64,000 nt of DNA from Acanthornis magna. Lineage: Eukaryota > Chordata > Aves > Passeriformes > Acanthizidae. The notes beneath the pieces are model-generated. The model was not told where the DNA came from, ran no database searches, and saw only the letters and a program-made list of their open reading frames with translations. Shown in pieces: positions 36,401 to 49,500 of this stretch (its first letter is position 1; each line of letters starts with the position of its first letter). The stretch spans positions 248,001 to 312,000 of the forward strand of contig JAWUZG010000297.1 of NCBI GenBank assembly GCA_036785705.1, in the 5' to 3' direction. The position numbers and the translations under genes were made by a program.

Positions 36401-39400
36401 TTTCATGTGAAAGATGCTGGGAGGAGGAAGCTGTGGGGCTGGGGGAGGGCACACAGGCTGCTTCCAGCTGGTGTGAAAGGCTGATCTGCTGTGCATTCAT
36501 TGCCCCTTGGTTTTGTCACAAGCAAACTTGTTCAAATAGGTTTTCAAAGAAAACCAGAAAATGGGTCTGTCTTAAGCTCCAGTGTTTCTATCCTCTGAAA
36601 CTCTCCTTTCTTTTTCATCACCTTCCTTCAGAGGTGAGCCATAATTAAGCTAAAAATAACAAAGCTGCTTCAGATTTTATCTCCTCTGGTGTCTCACTGC
36701 ACCTGAGAGGTTAAAGCATTTATTTTACAAAAGAAACCCACATACAGAAAATTTTGGTTTTGTTTTGATGTTATGTGTACTGATGATCATGAATGAACAT
36801 ATTTTATGAGTATTAAATATTGCAGGCTAGGTTCAACCATAATAATTGGTAAGTTTCCTGGAATTGCATGAATATATAATGAATTTTTATTAGACTTAAT
36901 AAAAAAATTGAAGGAAATTTTATGCATAGATATGTATCCAGAATTTTATTAAAAATGTAAATGCATTATAAAGCAGTAAAAGACAATAATGTCTACCAAA
37001 AATATATATTACAATATTTTGTTTTGGATAGTGTTAATTTGTGTCAAATTCAAGCAATTGATAATTCTGTTTTTTTCTCTTTTTTTTTATTGAAGCTGAT
37101 TGTGGGTGGACTAATTTACTCTTGGGACATGAGTACCTGTCCAGGAGAGCTCTGGGGGATGTTTCGCTATCAAGTCCCTCAGTTGCATTCCTAAATTCAG
37201 GTGAAGATGAATCTGTCTTCTGTCTTGTCTTTCCTTTTCGGCTTGAGCAAGTCTTGCTGCAAGTGAATGTGTTAAAATACAGTAAAAGAGGAGGCATGAA
37301 ACTGATTTTTATCCCCAGGCTGTAGTCACATGTCACAGATCAAGGTTATAAGAAACTGTGGGCTGCAGTATGGCAGGGAGCAGACACTGCTGTGGCTCCT
37401 GTAGGTTCTGTTCCTATGGGGGAAATGATCAGGCTTGGTCCTTCAGCCTGTCTCAGAGAGGAGTTCTGTGTGTCATTGCGCTCACACATTGTACAGAACC
37501 CTGTCCTTAGGACATCATTTTAACATGAACTCTTTGATTTCTTACACAAAAAATTTAGGAGCCGTGCGATCGGTATTTGCGTAATCTAGGTTTTATATTT
37601 CAAATAAGAAAATGTTCGATGGATGTGACCAAAAGGCAGCTTTAGCCAGTCTTGCCATCTGAGCACCCCTCAGCCCCACCGCTGTTTGGCTGCAAAACAC
37701 ATGTCACAGAGTATGGTCGTGTCCAGTGAGCCCATGCCCTGGGCTCCCCAGAACTGGAGAATGGAAATGACAGATTCCTGTTAGGGCCAGGTCCAGTTTG
37801 GTTTTTGCATTCAACCAAGTTTACAGCAGACACAGAATATTCCTGTCATATATCCTGTTCCTTCTATCCCCCTCCATGTCTCCTTTCCCAAGACCATAGA
37901 GTGGAATAGAAGATACGTTGATTTCTTGTTCTTGCTCTGTAAAAGAAGTAAAGCCCAGCAGCTTAACAGGCTTCAACTGTCTGAAGCTACTGCACACATC
38001 TTTAGTGTCAGCATTTTATTTTTGCAAACAAAAACAAAGTCTAAAAAAACCCCATGTGATTTTGAAGCGTTAAAAATGCCTTTTTCTTTCCCCTTTTAAA
38101 ACAAAGCATTAAATAAAATAAAAAGAGATTCCAAACCCAAATGTCCTGCTGCTTTTAGAAAATTCATCTCAAAATCCCTTTGAGTGTAACAAATTAATAG
38201 AGCATGTAGCTGTTTAAACTTAAGGTGGGGATACAGATGCCTTAAATCACAGAAACTAAAGACAGAGCAGACTTTACAGTATTTAAACTTCTGCATGTAA
38301 AATTATGCCATTGTTGCTTGTAAATATGCCAAAAGCCTCCTGTAGTGTCTTGTAAATATGCTAAGAATCCCCTGTAGTTAATTCTCCCACTACTGTTATA
38401 AATGAGAGCAAAGAAAATGTATTTCTTACATTATAGCCTCATTTCCCAGGTGTAAATCTGCTGTTTTGTTTGGCATTACCAGCTCTGCTCCTTGACTGAC
38501 AGGTTTCAAAGTTTGCCATAATTGTGAGCTGTGCTCTCATTCACTGTGCTTTAGAATCAGCAGGGAGTGGTACTCTGTGCTGTTTTCTCAAAGAAAGGGC
38601 ATTACAGTGGCAGCATCTAATAAATCCTGAAAGCGTCCCACCCTCTCTTGGTATCTTTCAAATTCCTGTAATAGCACCATTTCCTTTCCGTTGAAGCATC
38701 ATAGTCTGAGCTGTGGTAATTATAATTGTCTTAGAACTCCCATTATAAACCGGAGTTTCTCTGTGTTATGGAAAAAATGGTGTAAGTAGGCCTGGCACAC
38801 TGTCTATCAAATGCTATTCTGTGCTTGCTTCCTAATATTCATTCCAGGAGCAAAACAGTACAGGTAGAAAATGAGAAAAACTCCAGGAAATCCTGGTTAG
38901 CTACAGTGAAAGAGGGGCTGGCATACAAGTGCTGCACTGGAGAAAAGGTGCCAGGGCACCTTTCCATGGCCTGCCAAAGCATCACTCAGCGGCAAAGTCA
39001 TGTAAGGGTCGAAGTCTGAGCAGTGCCATGGAGGGGCTGCTCACAGCACAAGGTGCTTTTCTTCAGGGGCTGCTTTTCTCCAGGGGTCTGCTCTGGTCCA
39101 GTCGAGAGTCCTGTCCTGGGTGCAGCAGCCTCGTGGACCTGGACAGATCCTGCTTGGGGTACTCTGATGCTACATGGGCTATTGTGGGGGAGGGTCAGAA
39201 CAAACATCATGAGCCTGAGCCAGCTCCTCAGTTTGCAAAACGAGATTGTGCTCCAGCAGCACAGACCACAGACCTTTCTGGTCTCTCCCAGCAGGGACCA
39301 ATTCACAGGACAGATACACAGTGATAAAATTGGTTTTCAACTTTGTGTTTCACTGAGATTTGGGACGGAGGCAGAAGTATTTAGGGTCAGTTTGGGGTTC

Positions 39401-42400
39401 AGAAAAAAATGAGTAAATATTGCATTTTCATTGTGCAAATCTGATTTTCCCACTGATTGCAGAGCCAGCTGTAAGGTACATCATTAAAATACTAATTCAG
39501 AAGTCATTTATGATGTAGTAAAACTGGCATACCCCTATTGAGTAATGTACTGCAGTCAGTAGAATTTATCTGAAATGATGCCACCTTCTGAAGAGGGACA
39601 CTGTTTGGTCAGATCTCTCTGTTTAGTCTTTAATCATTCTTCTTTTCTTCTTGAAAAATCTGCTGCAACTGTTGAGATTCAGTTTCCTGTATTTTCCTGA
39701 CTGCTATCTGTTTGTTTCACTGTATGGTTGAAAATTTATTATTTTAGACAAAATGTATTATTTTATTGTCTTGTTTGGTGTGTAAGATCCTGAGTACTTG
39801 GACAGACCTCAGTACTACCACCCTAACAATCCTGTAGGTTCTGCTAAAATAGGATCATATTTCTCTTATTATGTTCTTCAATGTGAAAAGCATAGTTTAT
39901 ATGCCTATTTAAATACCCTCTTTCTGCTATTTATTATTTTATGTGCTGTTTTTCACCTTTCGGCACGAGCCAATATAATTGCCTTTATGTACTTTCAGGT
40001 GAAGAATGATTTACTCACCAGACCAAAAAAAAAAGTTATTGGGCATAAATAAGTTCTGAGTGTGTCCCAACATTCTTGTATTTATTACAAGTTCAAGAGA
40101 GAGTGCTACCTAGTTTGAGAGCAATTCTTTGCAGAAAATAGATTGCAAAAAGTGCAGCATGTGTCTAGAGAGTTTTCAAAACCACAATTCTATTTGTGGT
40201 GCAAGGAACAAAGAACTGTGAAATACATGGTAAAACATAATGCACAGTGATTTTTACATACCAAAGGTGCTGACACGTACTAAAAGACACATGTGCTAAC
40301 AAAGACCTGAATGTTAAAGGTCTGTTTAAAAGCTGAATTAAATTCTGAATAGACTGGAAATACTCAGAAATCTATTTTAAGGGTTTAAAACATGAGACAT
40401 TATGTCTTTCTGCTTCCTTTTTCTTTTGTGTCAGCTGGGCTTTATTTGGTTTTTTTTTTACCCTCTATTGGGTTCTGTCAGTTTTCTAGAAAGTACTTCT
40501 ATAATGAGGTATCTGTAAAAATTTTGCTAGCTTTATTTAACTCCTGTAACTGATTACCCAGACCTTGGTGCAGTACATTATTTCACCACGGGTTAAGCTG
40601 TTATTGTCCAGCAGTCTCTACTCATACTTCTTCCTGCTTCTATATAACACCTCTGTCAAATGTTCTGTTTAATGTTTAGTGCAGTATGTTGGATGGCTTT
40701 GTAGTGTTTTCTCTCTAGAGCCTTAAACGTATTGCTAGAGAGGTGTCAGTATTGCAAAAATGAAATTTTGAATAGTTCATCTCATTTTGTCTGGAGTTTT
40801 GTTATAGCTTCAATTCAGTCTGGTCTGCATGGGAAGTCCCAACTAATTTTCTTGGTATTTTTTCATTAGTTGATAAAAGAAAACAACCAGACAGTAAACT
40901 TGGCAGAAATGATGATTTTTTTTTAATTGGAGAATGGCTGGCTTTGAGGTTCATTTTTTCAGGACTAGTTAGAGAAAGTCCTTGAACTCCACAAACTTTA
41001 TTCGTGTGTCACTGTACTAATTTCTGAACAGGTTCTTCTACAGCTCTTCCCATTTCTTCCTATTTCTTCCTAATCTTGTCCCACTGGAAGTCACTTGAAT
41101 CTCAAAACCATAGCAAAACCAGATTTTTCATCTGAATTGTGTTTCCCAAAATATGTGGAGTCTTGTGATTGAACAGTGCTAGTTAATAAAGATATTGTTG
41201 GGTTTAGAATCCAAAATCTTTGAAATTTGAAATATTTGAGCTTAGGTGCTTTCCAATGTATAAATATTGATTCTTAGTACACACTGGAACAGTCAAAAGT
41301 AAAGGTTGATGTTAAGAAAATGAATGAAGAACATACCTTCCTTTTTATCATATCATTTCTGTTCATCTTCTTGTGACTTTCAGGGTTATCACTGAAGCTT
41401 CTTTAAAATTTTGCAATTGCATAATGGTCTAAAAGTTGTGAATTACAAGGTGAAAAATGGAAAGACTTCAAAGTCTCTTGGCCCCTCCAGTGTATAAAGA
41501 TACTTTTTGGTATCCTTAAAGATTAACTTACTTAATGATTATTTACAGTATGCGTTATGTTTCAATGAATCTCCATCTTTCTGCTGGGATATTTTTATGG
41601 TCATTAATTTCAATACTGGATATTTGGCTTCAGTACCATCTAACTTGCTAATCTGTGCAATTGTGTACTGTAAAATGGTGTCCTCCTGAACTTTGCATTT
41701 CCACTCTTTCTTCTGAATCCATCCACGTATTTTTTTCCTTCCTCTCTTCTGAATATCTCCATATTGATGTCAATCACTATTGGAGTACCTTCCAGTACCG
41801 CTCTGAAGTGCATAAACTTGCTCTTAGACTAGCAGCTTTTCCTGGTGTCTTGGCACAGATCTGCTCAGGTGACTGCTGGTGAAAAGCAATTTAAACCAGC
41901 CCAGTGATTGTTGGCAGTCACTCTGCCATCTCTCTCCTCCACTTAACTAAATGTAAACATCATTCATTTTCCGGCTTCAAAAAGTTTATAATTTCTGTAC
42001 CCTGCAAAGCTGCTATGTGTACCTGGGGGGATAAGCAGCCAGGAGAGATGTTCTGGACAATGATTTTATCCTATCTGCATTGCTCTCTCTTTCCTTGCAG
42101 GTATCATACCAGTGTTCATACCATTCTTGAGTCCAGTGAGGAGTCAAGAATCACAGCCCACCCATAATTGTCCAAAGCTGTTTTTGAAAGTTTCCTGTCA
42201 TACCTGGGGAAAAAATGCCTTTACCTTTACCTGCTTGGGGTTAGTCCTGCCCACATACAGGGAGCAGGAGTGGTAGCTCCGTGTTGCTTTGGCCTTGGGA
42301 TGCTTGTCTGTGCTAGCCTGAGCCTGATCTTGCTGACTGTGCTGCCTTTGGTAGCCCTTTCCATGGTAGTCTTATATTTAGGAACTACCTTTTGTTTTGT

Positions 42401-43424
42401 CAGGCACTGGGTCCTGGGGTCATCTCTCATGCTTCTGTACCTGGTGAACAGGTGAGCAGGCTTTGAGGTCTGAGCTGGGGATGAGTGTGGAGTTCAAAGT
42501 CTCTTGGCCCATCTCTTGGCAGTATCTGAGGGCACTTACGTGTCCTCAAAGGGAGCTACTACTATGACTAATTATTTACACTAAATAGCTCCCAAAATGT
42601 CCTAGATGTAGTATCAGCATACAAGAACAGCTTACTGAAATATTTCCATAGAATGACATTATATGATATATATTTCCAAATCCAAAAAAGGTAGTGAGCA
42701 AGCTAAAGTTTAATAGTGCCTTTTCCATCTCTTTTCCTCCCCCAGTTTTCTCTTTGAAGGTTTTTACTAATTCTTTTGTAAACTGAATCTCTCTGTTCAT
42801 TCAGAATAATTAAAACCATTTCTTCAGTCTTAAATGTTGGATATCAATTCTGGCCTGCTGCTATGATGATAGAAAACGTGATATAAAGATTTTAATTGAC
42901 AGTCTGAGCTGAATCACTATGCCTGCTAACTGTCAAGGACAACCTGTCCTGGTGATATTCCTGCAGGTTTGCCAGGTCCCTCAGCGATCCTGAGGAAACC
43001 ATAGTAGCTCTGTCTGCCAAGTTTTTTCTGTGTATTTCAGTGTAAAAGCGGTCAGGGTACTGAAGTCTGATTCTATTTTTGGTTTGATTTTTATTTTCTC
43101 ACCTCTCACAAATCAATTAGCCTTATTTTTAATGTAGATTTCTTTGCTTTATGTGTCTCTGCATCCACAGAAGAAAAAAAAGTAGTAAATAATTTTTATT
43201 TCATTGCATTATTTGATTTTCCATTTTTGGTGCTATGCCCAGGCCCTGATACTTTCGGAGGTGGCTACATGAACCGCTTCAGGTCTTGCTTGTGCTGACA
43301 CTTTGGGCTCTTGACTTAACTTTCTCCATGGTTTCCCCATGCTTTCTCCCTTCTCTGGGAATTCCACCAAGAGAGTATTTAGATGTGAAGTGGATCATTC
43401 CTTATCTTCCATTCATTCACTCTT
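30453..43424. other. unique non-coding sequence
   Basis: About 13 kb with no recognised gene or transposon. A diverged 32-bp tandem duplication lies at 38317-38380. GC-richer patches (32,470-32,800; 33,430-33,670; 39,000-39,320) carry overlapping chance frames on both strands. A TAAT-rich inverted repeat lies at 35704-35721. A good splice-acceptor-like tract ends at 42100 (TGCTCTCTCTTTCCTTGCAG) and is followed by an open frame to 42167, but nothing identifies it as a gene. Confidence 0.6.
38317..38380. repeat. diverged 32-bp tandem duplication
   Basis: The unit beginning CTTGTAAATATGC occurs at 38317-38348 and 38349-38380, with about seven differences over 32 positions. It is an old local duplication of no recognised class. 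Confidence 0.8.
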
Positions 43425-43517
43425 AGAATCATAGAACCACTAAGGTTGGAAAAGACCTCCAAGATGATTGAGTCCAACCTTTGGTTGAACGTCACCGTAT
43501 CAACTAAACCATAGCAC
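43425..43517 (-). mobile_element. CR1 LINE 3' end (minus part of an inverted insertion)
   Basis: Read on the minus strand this runs GTGCTATGGTTTAGTTGAT, AAAGGTTGGACTCAATCATC, TTGGAGGTCTTTTCCAACCT and ends GGTTCTATGATTCT, the standard CR1 3' terminus. It stops in the middle of the 3' region. The part of CR1 that would precede it is found immediately to the right in the opposite orientation (43,540-43,992). Confidence 0.85.
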
Positions 43518-43539
43518 AGCAGAGTGGGTCTTGTGAGCC

Positions 43540-43992
43540 AAGTGGGGATTGGTGATCATCTTGGCCACAGCAGCCATGAAGCGATTGAGTTTATAATCTC
43601 TGGTGATCGGAGGAAAAGTGCCAGCAAAATCCATACTCGACATGAGGAGAGGACACTTCAGGATGTTCAGGGAATTAGTGAATAAGGCCACCTAGGAAAA
43701 TTTTTTTGCAGGTGTTGGGGTCCATCAGTGCTGATCACCTTTAAAACATCACCTCTTATGGGCACAGGAACAGGCAATTCCCAAATGTCAGAAGTCAAGC
43801 AGGTGAGGAAGATGTCTGTCTTGGCTGAACAGGAAACCTTTCTAGGAAATAAGGTAAAAAAGGAAGGTGTATGGCATGAAGCTGTGTCAGGAGAGGTTTA
43901 TGCTGGATATTAGAAAAAGGTTCTTCATCCAGAGGGTGTTTGGACCCCCAGCCTGTGGCACTGCCTGCCAGGCAGGCTCTGGGCAGTGCTTG
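43540..43992 (+). mobile_element. CR1 LINE internal and 3'-proximal segment (plus part)
   Basis: 43,540-43,875 matches a CR1 internal region as I remember it, with landmarks GTGGGGATTGGTGATCATC, GCACAGGAACAGGCAATTCC and AGAAGTCAAGCAGGTGAGG. At about 43,876 it jumps to the 3'-proximal region (GAAGCTGTGTCAGGAGAGG, CTGGATATTAGAAAAAGG) and ends at GGGCAGTGCT, just before the block carried on the minus strand at 43,425-43,517. The coding frame is broken. An internal deletion at about 43,876 is required. The fragment is called CR1 from remembered consensus text, and the exact subfamily is unknown. Confidence 0.7.
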
Positions 43993-46436
43993 CATGAAAG
44001 GCAGACAAGTCACCATTTTCTGGTGTTTTTGGATCACATATAATGTTAGCTCCACAGTCTTCTCATTTGTAAAATGGGAATAATAAGCTTCCCCACATGG
44101 TTAATGTTTGAGAAACTTGGGTGAAAATGTCCATAGGAATTGTTCATCTAATACAAGAGAACAGTAAATGGAGACTAATATAAAAGTAGGTGCTGTGCTG
44201 TGTACTCTTCATTTTGAAAGCAATGATAGTACAGGCAGAGCATTAGAATGAGAAATTGTGTCTTGGTGGAAACATTCTTTTGTTTCTTTAATTTTGTAAA
44301 TATCTTGTTGATTGTTCAGGGTAAAACCAGCTTTAAATTTCTATCCCACTTGACAAATTACAATGTCGCTGCCAGTCCCTGGAGCTCTGAATTTATTTGG
44401 TAACTAATAACTACTTCTGTTTCATAAAAAGATATGCAGAGACTGTAGTGTTTGGCTCTTAGGGCAAAATGTTGGAATCTGTTCCTGCTGGTAGATTTAC
44501 AGGAGCAGGTTATGGTGCCATGTTACCATCAGCCACAGAGATTGGGACTGTAAGAGTTCTGCTGAGTTAATGTCCTAGAAAATCAGACCAAGGTATCACC
44601 TGATGGAGTCAATCATATCTTTATTAAAATAATTAGATTTTCCTATTACATAAGCAGCAAAATCTTCTTGAATATCACTGTCAGATAATGAATAATGTGG
44701 GATTATGATCTCTCTGTGGCAAAGGAGATAAAGAAAGGAACCAGAGGCAGAAAATGAAAGTTTGATGATAATATTAGAGATAAAAGAAATAAATGAATGA
44801 AAGAACTATCAGATTTAAAGAGATATCATGCAGATAGAAATGTATAAAGAACTGGTAATGTAGAAAAAGGAAAAGTGACATAACTCATGCAAATATGCCT
44901 CATATTTCAAAGAAGACTTTCAAAGAAATATTCCTGAAATAAAAAGAACAATTTAACAAAGGGTCTTTAAAAGTCACAAGCAGTATTTTACGGAACATAC
45001 AATTTGCTCATGGGTATGTACTGCTGCTGGGGGACTGGAGTTTATTTTAGTTCAATTAACCTATATATATACACTTATAAATCTGCATTGTAGGACATAT
45101 GGCCATGTGGTCCTCACGCATCAAGCATCATACAAACACACTTTGAGATCAATGAGATCCTGGGGGAGGACAGAACAAATACAGTGCGCAGAAAAATAGC
45201 AGAAAGGACATGCCTTTGTAGCATATAACAAAGAAAATTTTGAGTTAAGGAAAAAATTCTGCCCTTTTGACTTCACAGTTGTTGGACCTTTGTACTGTGG
45301 ATCTGATTCTGGTCCACAAAGCAGAAGAGTTCAGTGTGCAGCAGGGTTGTTGGGCTTTGATAGGGTGGACTCATGCCAGGCTTCATGCATTGCCTGATCA
45401 TTTCTTGTGAAATGAGTTACTCTCGTTTTCATCTTAGGAGAAATATTTTGTTTGCGAAACACGTAGCTGCATATTCACTTATGCTTCCCAAGCATGTGAA
45501 TGCATGGGGTGAGATGGATGGCAGTAATTTTCACAGCTTAAGTTGCCACTTTATCATAGGGAAGCAAATAGGATCCATACGAGGTACATGTTATTGCAGA
45601 GTATGTTCCTTGTGTATCATTTGGCTGCAGTTAAAGCCCATCAAATCTCCTTTATGGCTTCTTATATCTCAAGATTCTATTTACGTCAGATTTCATGTGT
45701 GTATTTCACTAGAGGCTGCATTCAAAGCAACGTATTTCAGACAGGAGAGCAGCTGCTGGCTGCTGCCATGCTAGGATGGAAATTCAGGTGAAAAACATCT
45801 GTGAAATCAGGGAAAATTAGAATTCCTTGTGCTAAAGGAGATGTCACATTCAGGAAAGGGCTTTTCTTTAATAATTCTTACTTAGTATACTGGAGTTTGC
45901 TGTCCATTGATCTCATTAGGTCACACAAAATGCTTTGTCTTAGGATGATACATACTAGGGAAAATTCACGTTTAGATATAAAAGATGAAGCAAAATGCAT
46001 ACGACTGACTAAAGAACACAGTTCTTTATCAGTTGAGGGACGTATGGCATCCTGGTACCCTTTATACCCTGTTTCTCATAATGAAACAGGGACAGTAATG
46101 TAATGTTCTAAATACACCAAAAATTGTTAAAGGTTGCCTGAAACACTGACTTGAAAATTCAGTACTGAAAACTTTTGGTAGCGGCTGCCATTTTCATGCA
46201 TTAAGAAAGCAGGGATATTAATCCTTGGGAAAATACATTATCATAGCTGTCTTTTGGAAGTCTGTTGTCCAGTTCTTACTCTGTGCTATTCAGCTGAGGG
46301 TTCTGCTGGAAAGGTTTATCTTTTAAAAAAATGATAATTATGAATAGTGAGCTTTCTTGGGCCTTTACAGTTCTTTGGTTCTCACCCTCGGTGCATCTGT
46401 GCCATGGTTTGAATGATGAAGCTGTTGGATGTGCAG
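43993..46436. other. unique non-coding sequence
   Basis: AT-rich with no recognised gene. Two successive plus-strand open frames (45373-45774, 133 codons; 45801-46103, 100 codons) have no recognisable domains and average vertebrate non-coding composition, so they are treated as chance. Confidence 0.6.
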
Positions 46437-46532
46437 GTGGGTGCTCTCCGTTTAGTGTGTCCCGCATTGCCCCCGGGCTCGAGGGATATGAGTTAGATGC
46501 ATCTGCCCTCTCAGAACCTCTGCCAGGGCTCT
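46437..46532 (+). other. weak candidate coding exon, 96 nt, phase 1-1
   Basis: An acceptor-like GGATGTGCAG ends at 46436 and a strong donor (GGGCTCT|GTAAGTAA) begins at 46533. Only one of three frames is open across the interval, reading GCSPFSVSRIAPGLEGYE and continuing LDASALSEPLPGL. The exon would be a symmetric phase 1-1 unit. It keeps several CpGs (including CCCCCGGGCTCGAGGG) in an AT-rich setting. Against it are a poor pyrimidine tract and no family recognition. If genuine it would be an exon of an unidentified plus-strand gene. Confidence 0.25.
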
Positions 46533-49500
46533 GTAAGTAATTAGGTGGAATTATGGCATATTAAAATATGCTGATACATTTGAAAAGATGTTACTGTAAC
46601 AGTGGGATTTTTAGAAATGAAAGCTCTCTACTGTGTTTCAAGTCTGCTGTGGCCAAAAGCTAACCTAGTAGGAAACACAGCCAGCAATGATAGGCTTTTT
46701 TTTTTTCGGATTTAGTAACCTGAATTTCAGCTACAAAAAGATTTTACAGCTTTCATATATATTGATGAGGATAATCTAAAGAGAGTTTATCTCTGTAATC
46801 TAATTTGCAAGATTAATTGCTGAGCTGTTTTTTATGTATTTTATCCTTACATCCACAGCATGTACAGTCATCCCAATGTCCAATTAATCTTTTTTTTTTT
46901 TAAATCAATACAGAAATTGAACTTGAGCTTTTGAATGCCGTGTTAATGCCTGGCTTGGGCAACAAAATGGTATGGTCCTTTCAGATGAGACATTATCCAC
47001 TGCTTTTCTTCTGTAGTGCCTGGGAAAAGCAGCCCTAGAATTGCAGTCTTGGCATTAGCACAGTCCCAAAAACACACATCAGGAGGCATTGCTTGTGTGG
47101 CATGACAATGCGCTCTGCTTGCTGCATGTAGGAATGTGTAACAATATCTATCATTTTTGGAGGTAGTCATGCAACTTACATTATTTTCTCCCTAGCAGAG
47201 GTTTTCTCTTCTGCTACCACTGGAAAACACTTCAAGTGGTTAATAGAAAATCCAGTCCCTTATCTGTGAGCTTGTTACATATGCCTGCCATTTGTTCATA
47301 TTATCCCAACAGCTTGTAGAATATCGTCATTCATTTCCAAAGTATCAGAAAAAGGCAGTGATCTACCTCAACTCCCCTTCCTCTGCTTCCACAGACTCAA
47401 GCTCCGTGCAGCCTTGCAGCTGCGCGGTGTGGGAGTTGTGTGGTTTTGGGCTGCCCATGCAGTGCTGACAGGTCAGGAATGTGAGAGGGAGCACTGGCAC
47501 TGATTTCCAAGAAATCATGAAACAGTGATTTTTAGCTGAAAAGAGAGTATAGGCGAGGTTTTGTGATAGTCTCAATTTGCAAGATGATTGCTCAGGAAAT
47601 GTAGGGGGAGGAAAATGAAAGGGGGTGGCAGAAAGGTAGGGGGACCTTTGGATATACTTAGGCTATCAGATTATAGACAGCTTTGTGAAAAGCAAGTTAT
47701 GAACTGCTCTAGGAAGCAGTAGTACGGTAGAGAGAAGAGATGTAATAAGACATTTCTGCATGTGAAGAAAGCGTCTTTGCTGCCCACCTGATCGTAATCT
47801 TACTTTTGTTTTGAATACTGAAGGAAATTATGCATCAACTGACAACAGGGCTTTTCAGATGCCTCTGGCAGTTTGCATGCCAAACCACACCTTAATCAGT
47901 GATAATTCATTCAGAAAATCTTGTAGACATGGGACTTGTGTAATGAGATCACATAGTCTTCTGTGGAGCATAGTCCTCATCTAGAAAAAGATAACAGTTA
48001 GCTAATTTTCATCATTCTGATTTGACATTTCAATGCAAGTCATGTGGTAGCTCTGAATTGCAGGTGAGTCAGAGTGTGGAAGAGCCTTCTGCACAAGAGA
48101 AACTATAGCTTTTAGCATTGAATTTTAATTCTCATGGAAAACAAGCAAACCTGTTACTGGGAACTTGTCAAACATCCAAATGAAGAAAATACCAATTTAG
48201 AGTTCAGCTAGACTCCTCTCTAATTAGTGTTCTTACAGCGTGGCAATGACCACGGTAGATGCTCTTGGAGATTGTCACCGCCTGAGACTAGAGATGAACC
48301 ATCAAATTCATTGGAGCAGTCAGCGTTTCCTTTTATGTGTGTACATGTTCTTGGCAGCTGAAAAAGTGTTTCTCTCTTAAATGAGTATGTTCCTATCAGG
48401 TAAAATCTGATCATAAGACGAACAATTGCAGTGTGTTATATTTCACTGTCAATCTCTTTACTTAATTGCTTTTTTCTTTTTTCTTTTTAAAGCAAAGGCT
48501 ATGATAGAAAGTTTAGTTTGAACTCAGTTGCTTTTTCTAATACAAACCATTGAATGTACTGAAAATCTATGGCTAATTAAAGAATTTTTAAATTTAGAAT
48601 ATAAGTACTACTGTGGATCCATTAATTTTGTGGCAGGCATACCTAATACAGTCTTGTAATTTTTAGGAATTATTTAAACTAGCAGATAGTTTTCTGCTTT
48701 TTCAGGTTCTCTATTAAGCTAATATTTGGAATACCTTAGAACCAAAGGTTTTGTAAGGAATTTTTGCGATGTGGAACTGCTTTAAAATGTGTATCAGTCA
48801 CACATAGGAACTCGTGGCATTCTAAGCTTCTTGTTTCTTTGAGGGCCAGCCAAAATTTCAACACAAAGTCTTGATATCCATGCTTGCCAGAGTTGATTTA
48901 TGACTTAACCAGAACAAAATTTGGCACACATGACTGCTGAACTCCAGCCCAGCTTAAAGCACATAACTCCTGCAGCATGCACAGCAAGTGGAGCCAGGTG
49001 TATGTCCAGCAGGGAAGGGAAGGTGGTGGCTGTTGGATGTGGGTGCCATGTCTCCTCCATGTGACCTCAAGTCCACCAAGTGGACTCAGCCAGCAGTTAA
49101 TTAAAAAGTTGTTATGAAAAGTGGCAGAAAAACTTCATCCATGCTTTAAGAGAGAGCTGGTTCAGCTTTGCTGATAGAAGGAAAAAGTTTGGTTTGCTCT
49201 TCAGCCAGCAGATCGGACTGTGTACAGCAACAAGCAGATTTTCTGCAAGATTTTTTTGTTATGTTCCATTCTTGCTCTAGCACTGTATTTAAATAGAATT
49301 TAGGGCATTGTTTTTAGTGAATATAAGCCAGGGAATGTCGTGGGTTCACTACCATCATAATGAATATTTTATTACAGCAGCTGAAATCTTGGATTTTGAT
49401 GAGGAGAGGGCACCATTGTTTCAGTTCTGTGAAATCTCTCTGAGGATCATTACCTTACTTACTTATTTAGTTTTTGAGACAGGCAGAGCATGAGTGAATA

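Noticed and set aside
45373..46103. Two consecutive plus-strand frames of 133 and 100 codons
   Set aside because: They have no recognisable motif and are separated by stops. The amino-acid makeup (Cys, Ser, Ile, Leu rich) is typical of translated AT-rich non-coding DNA.
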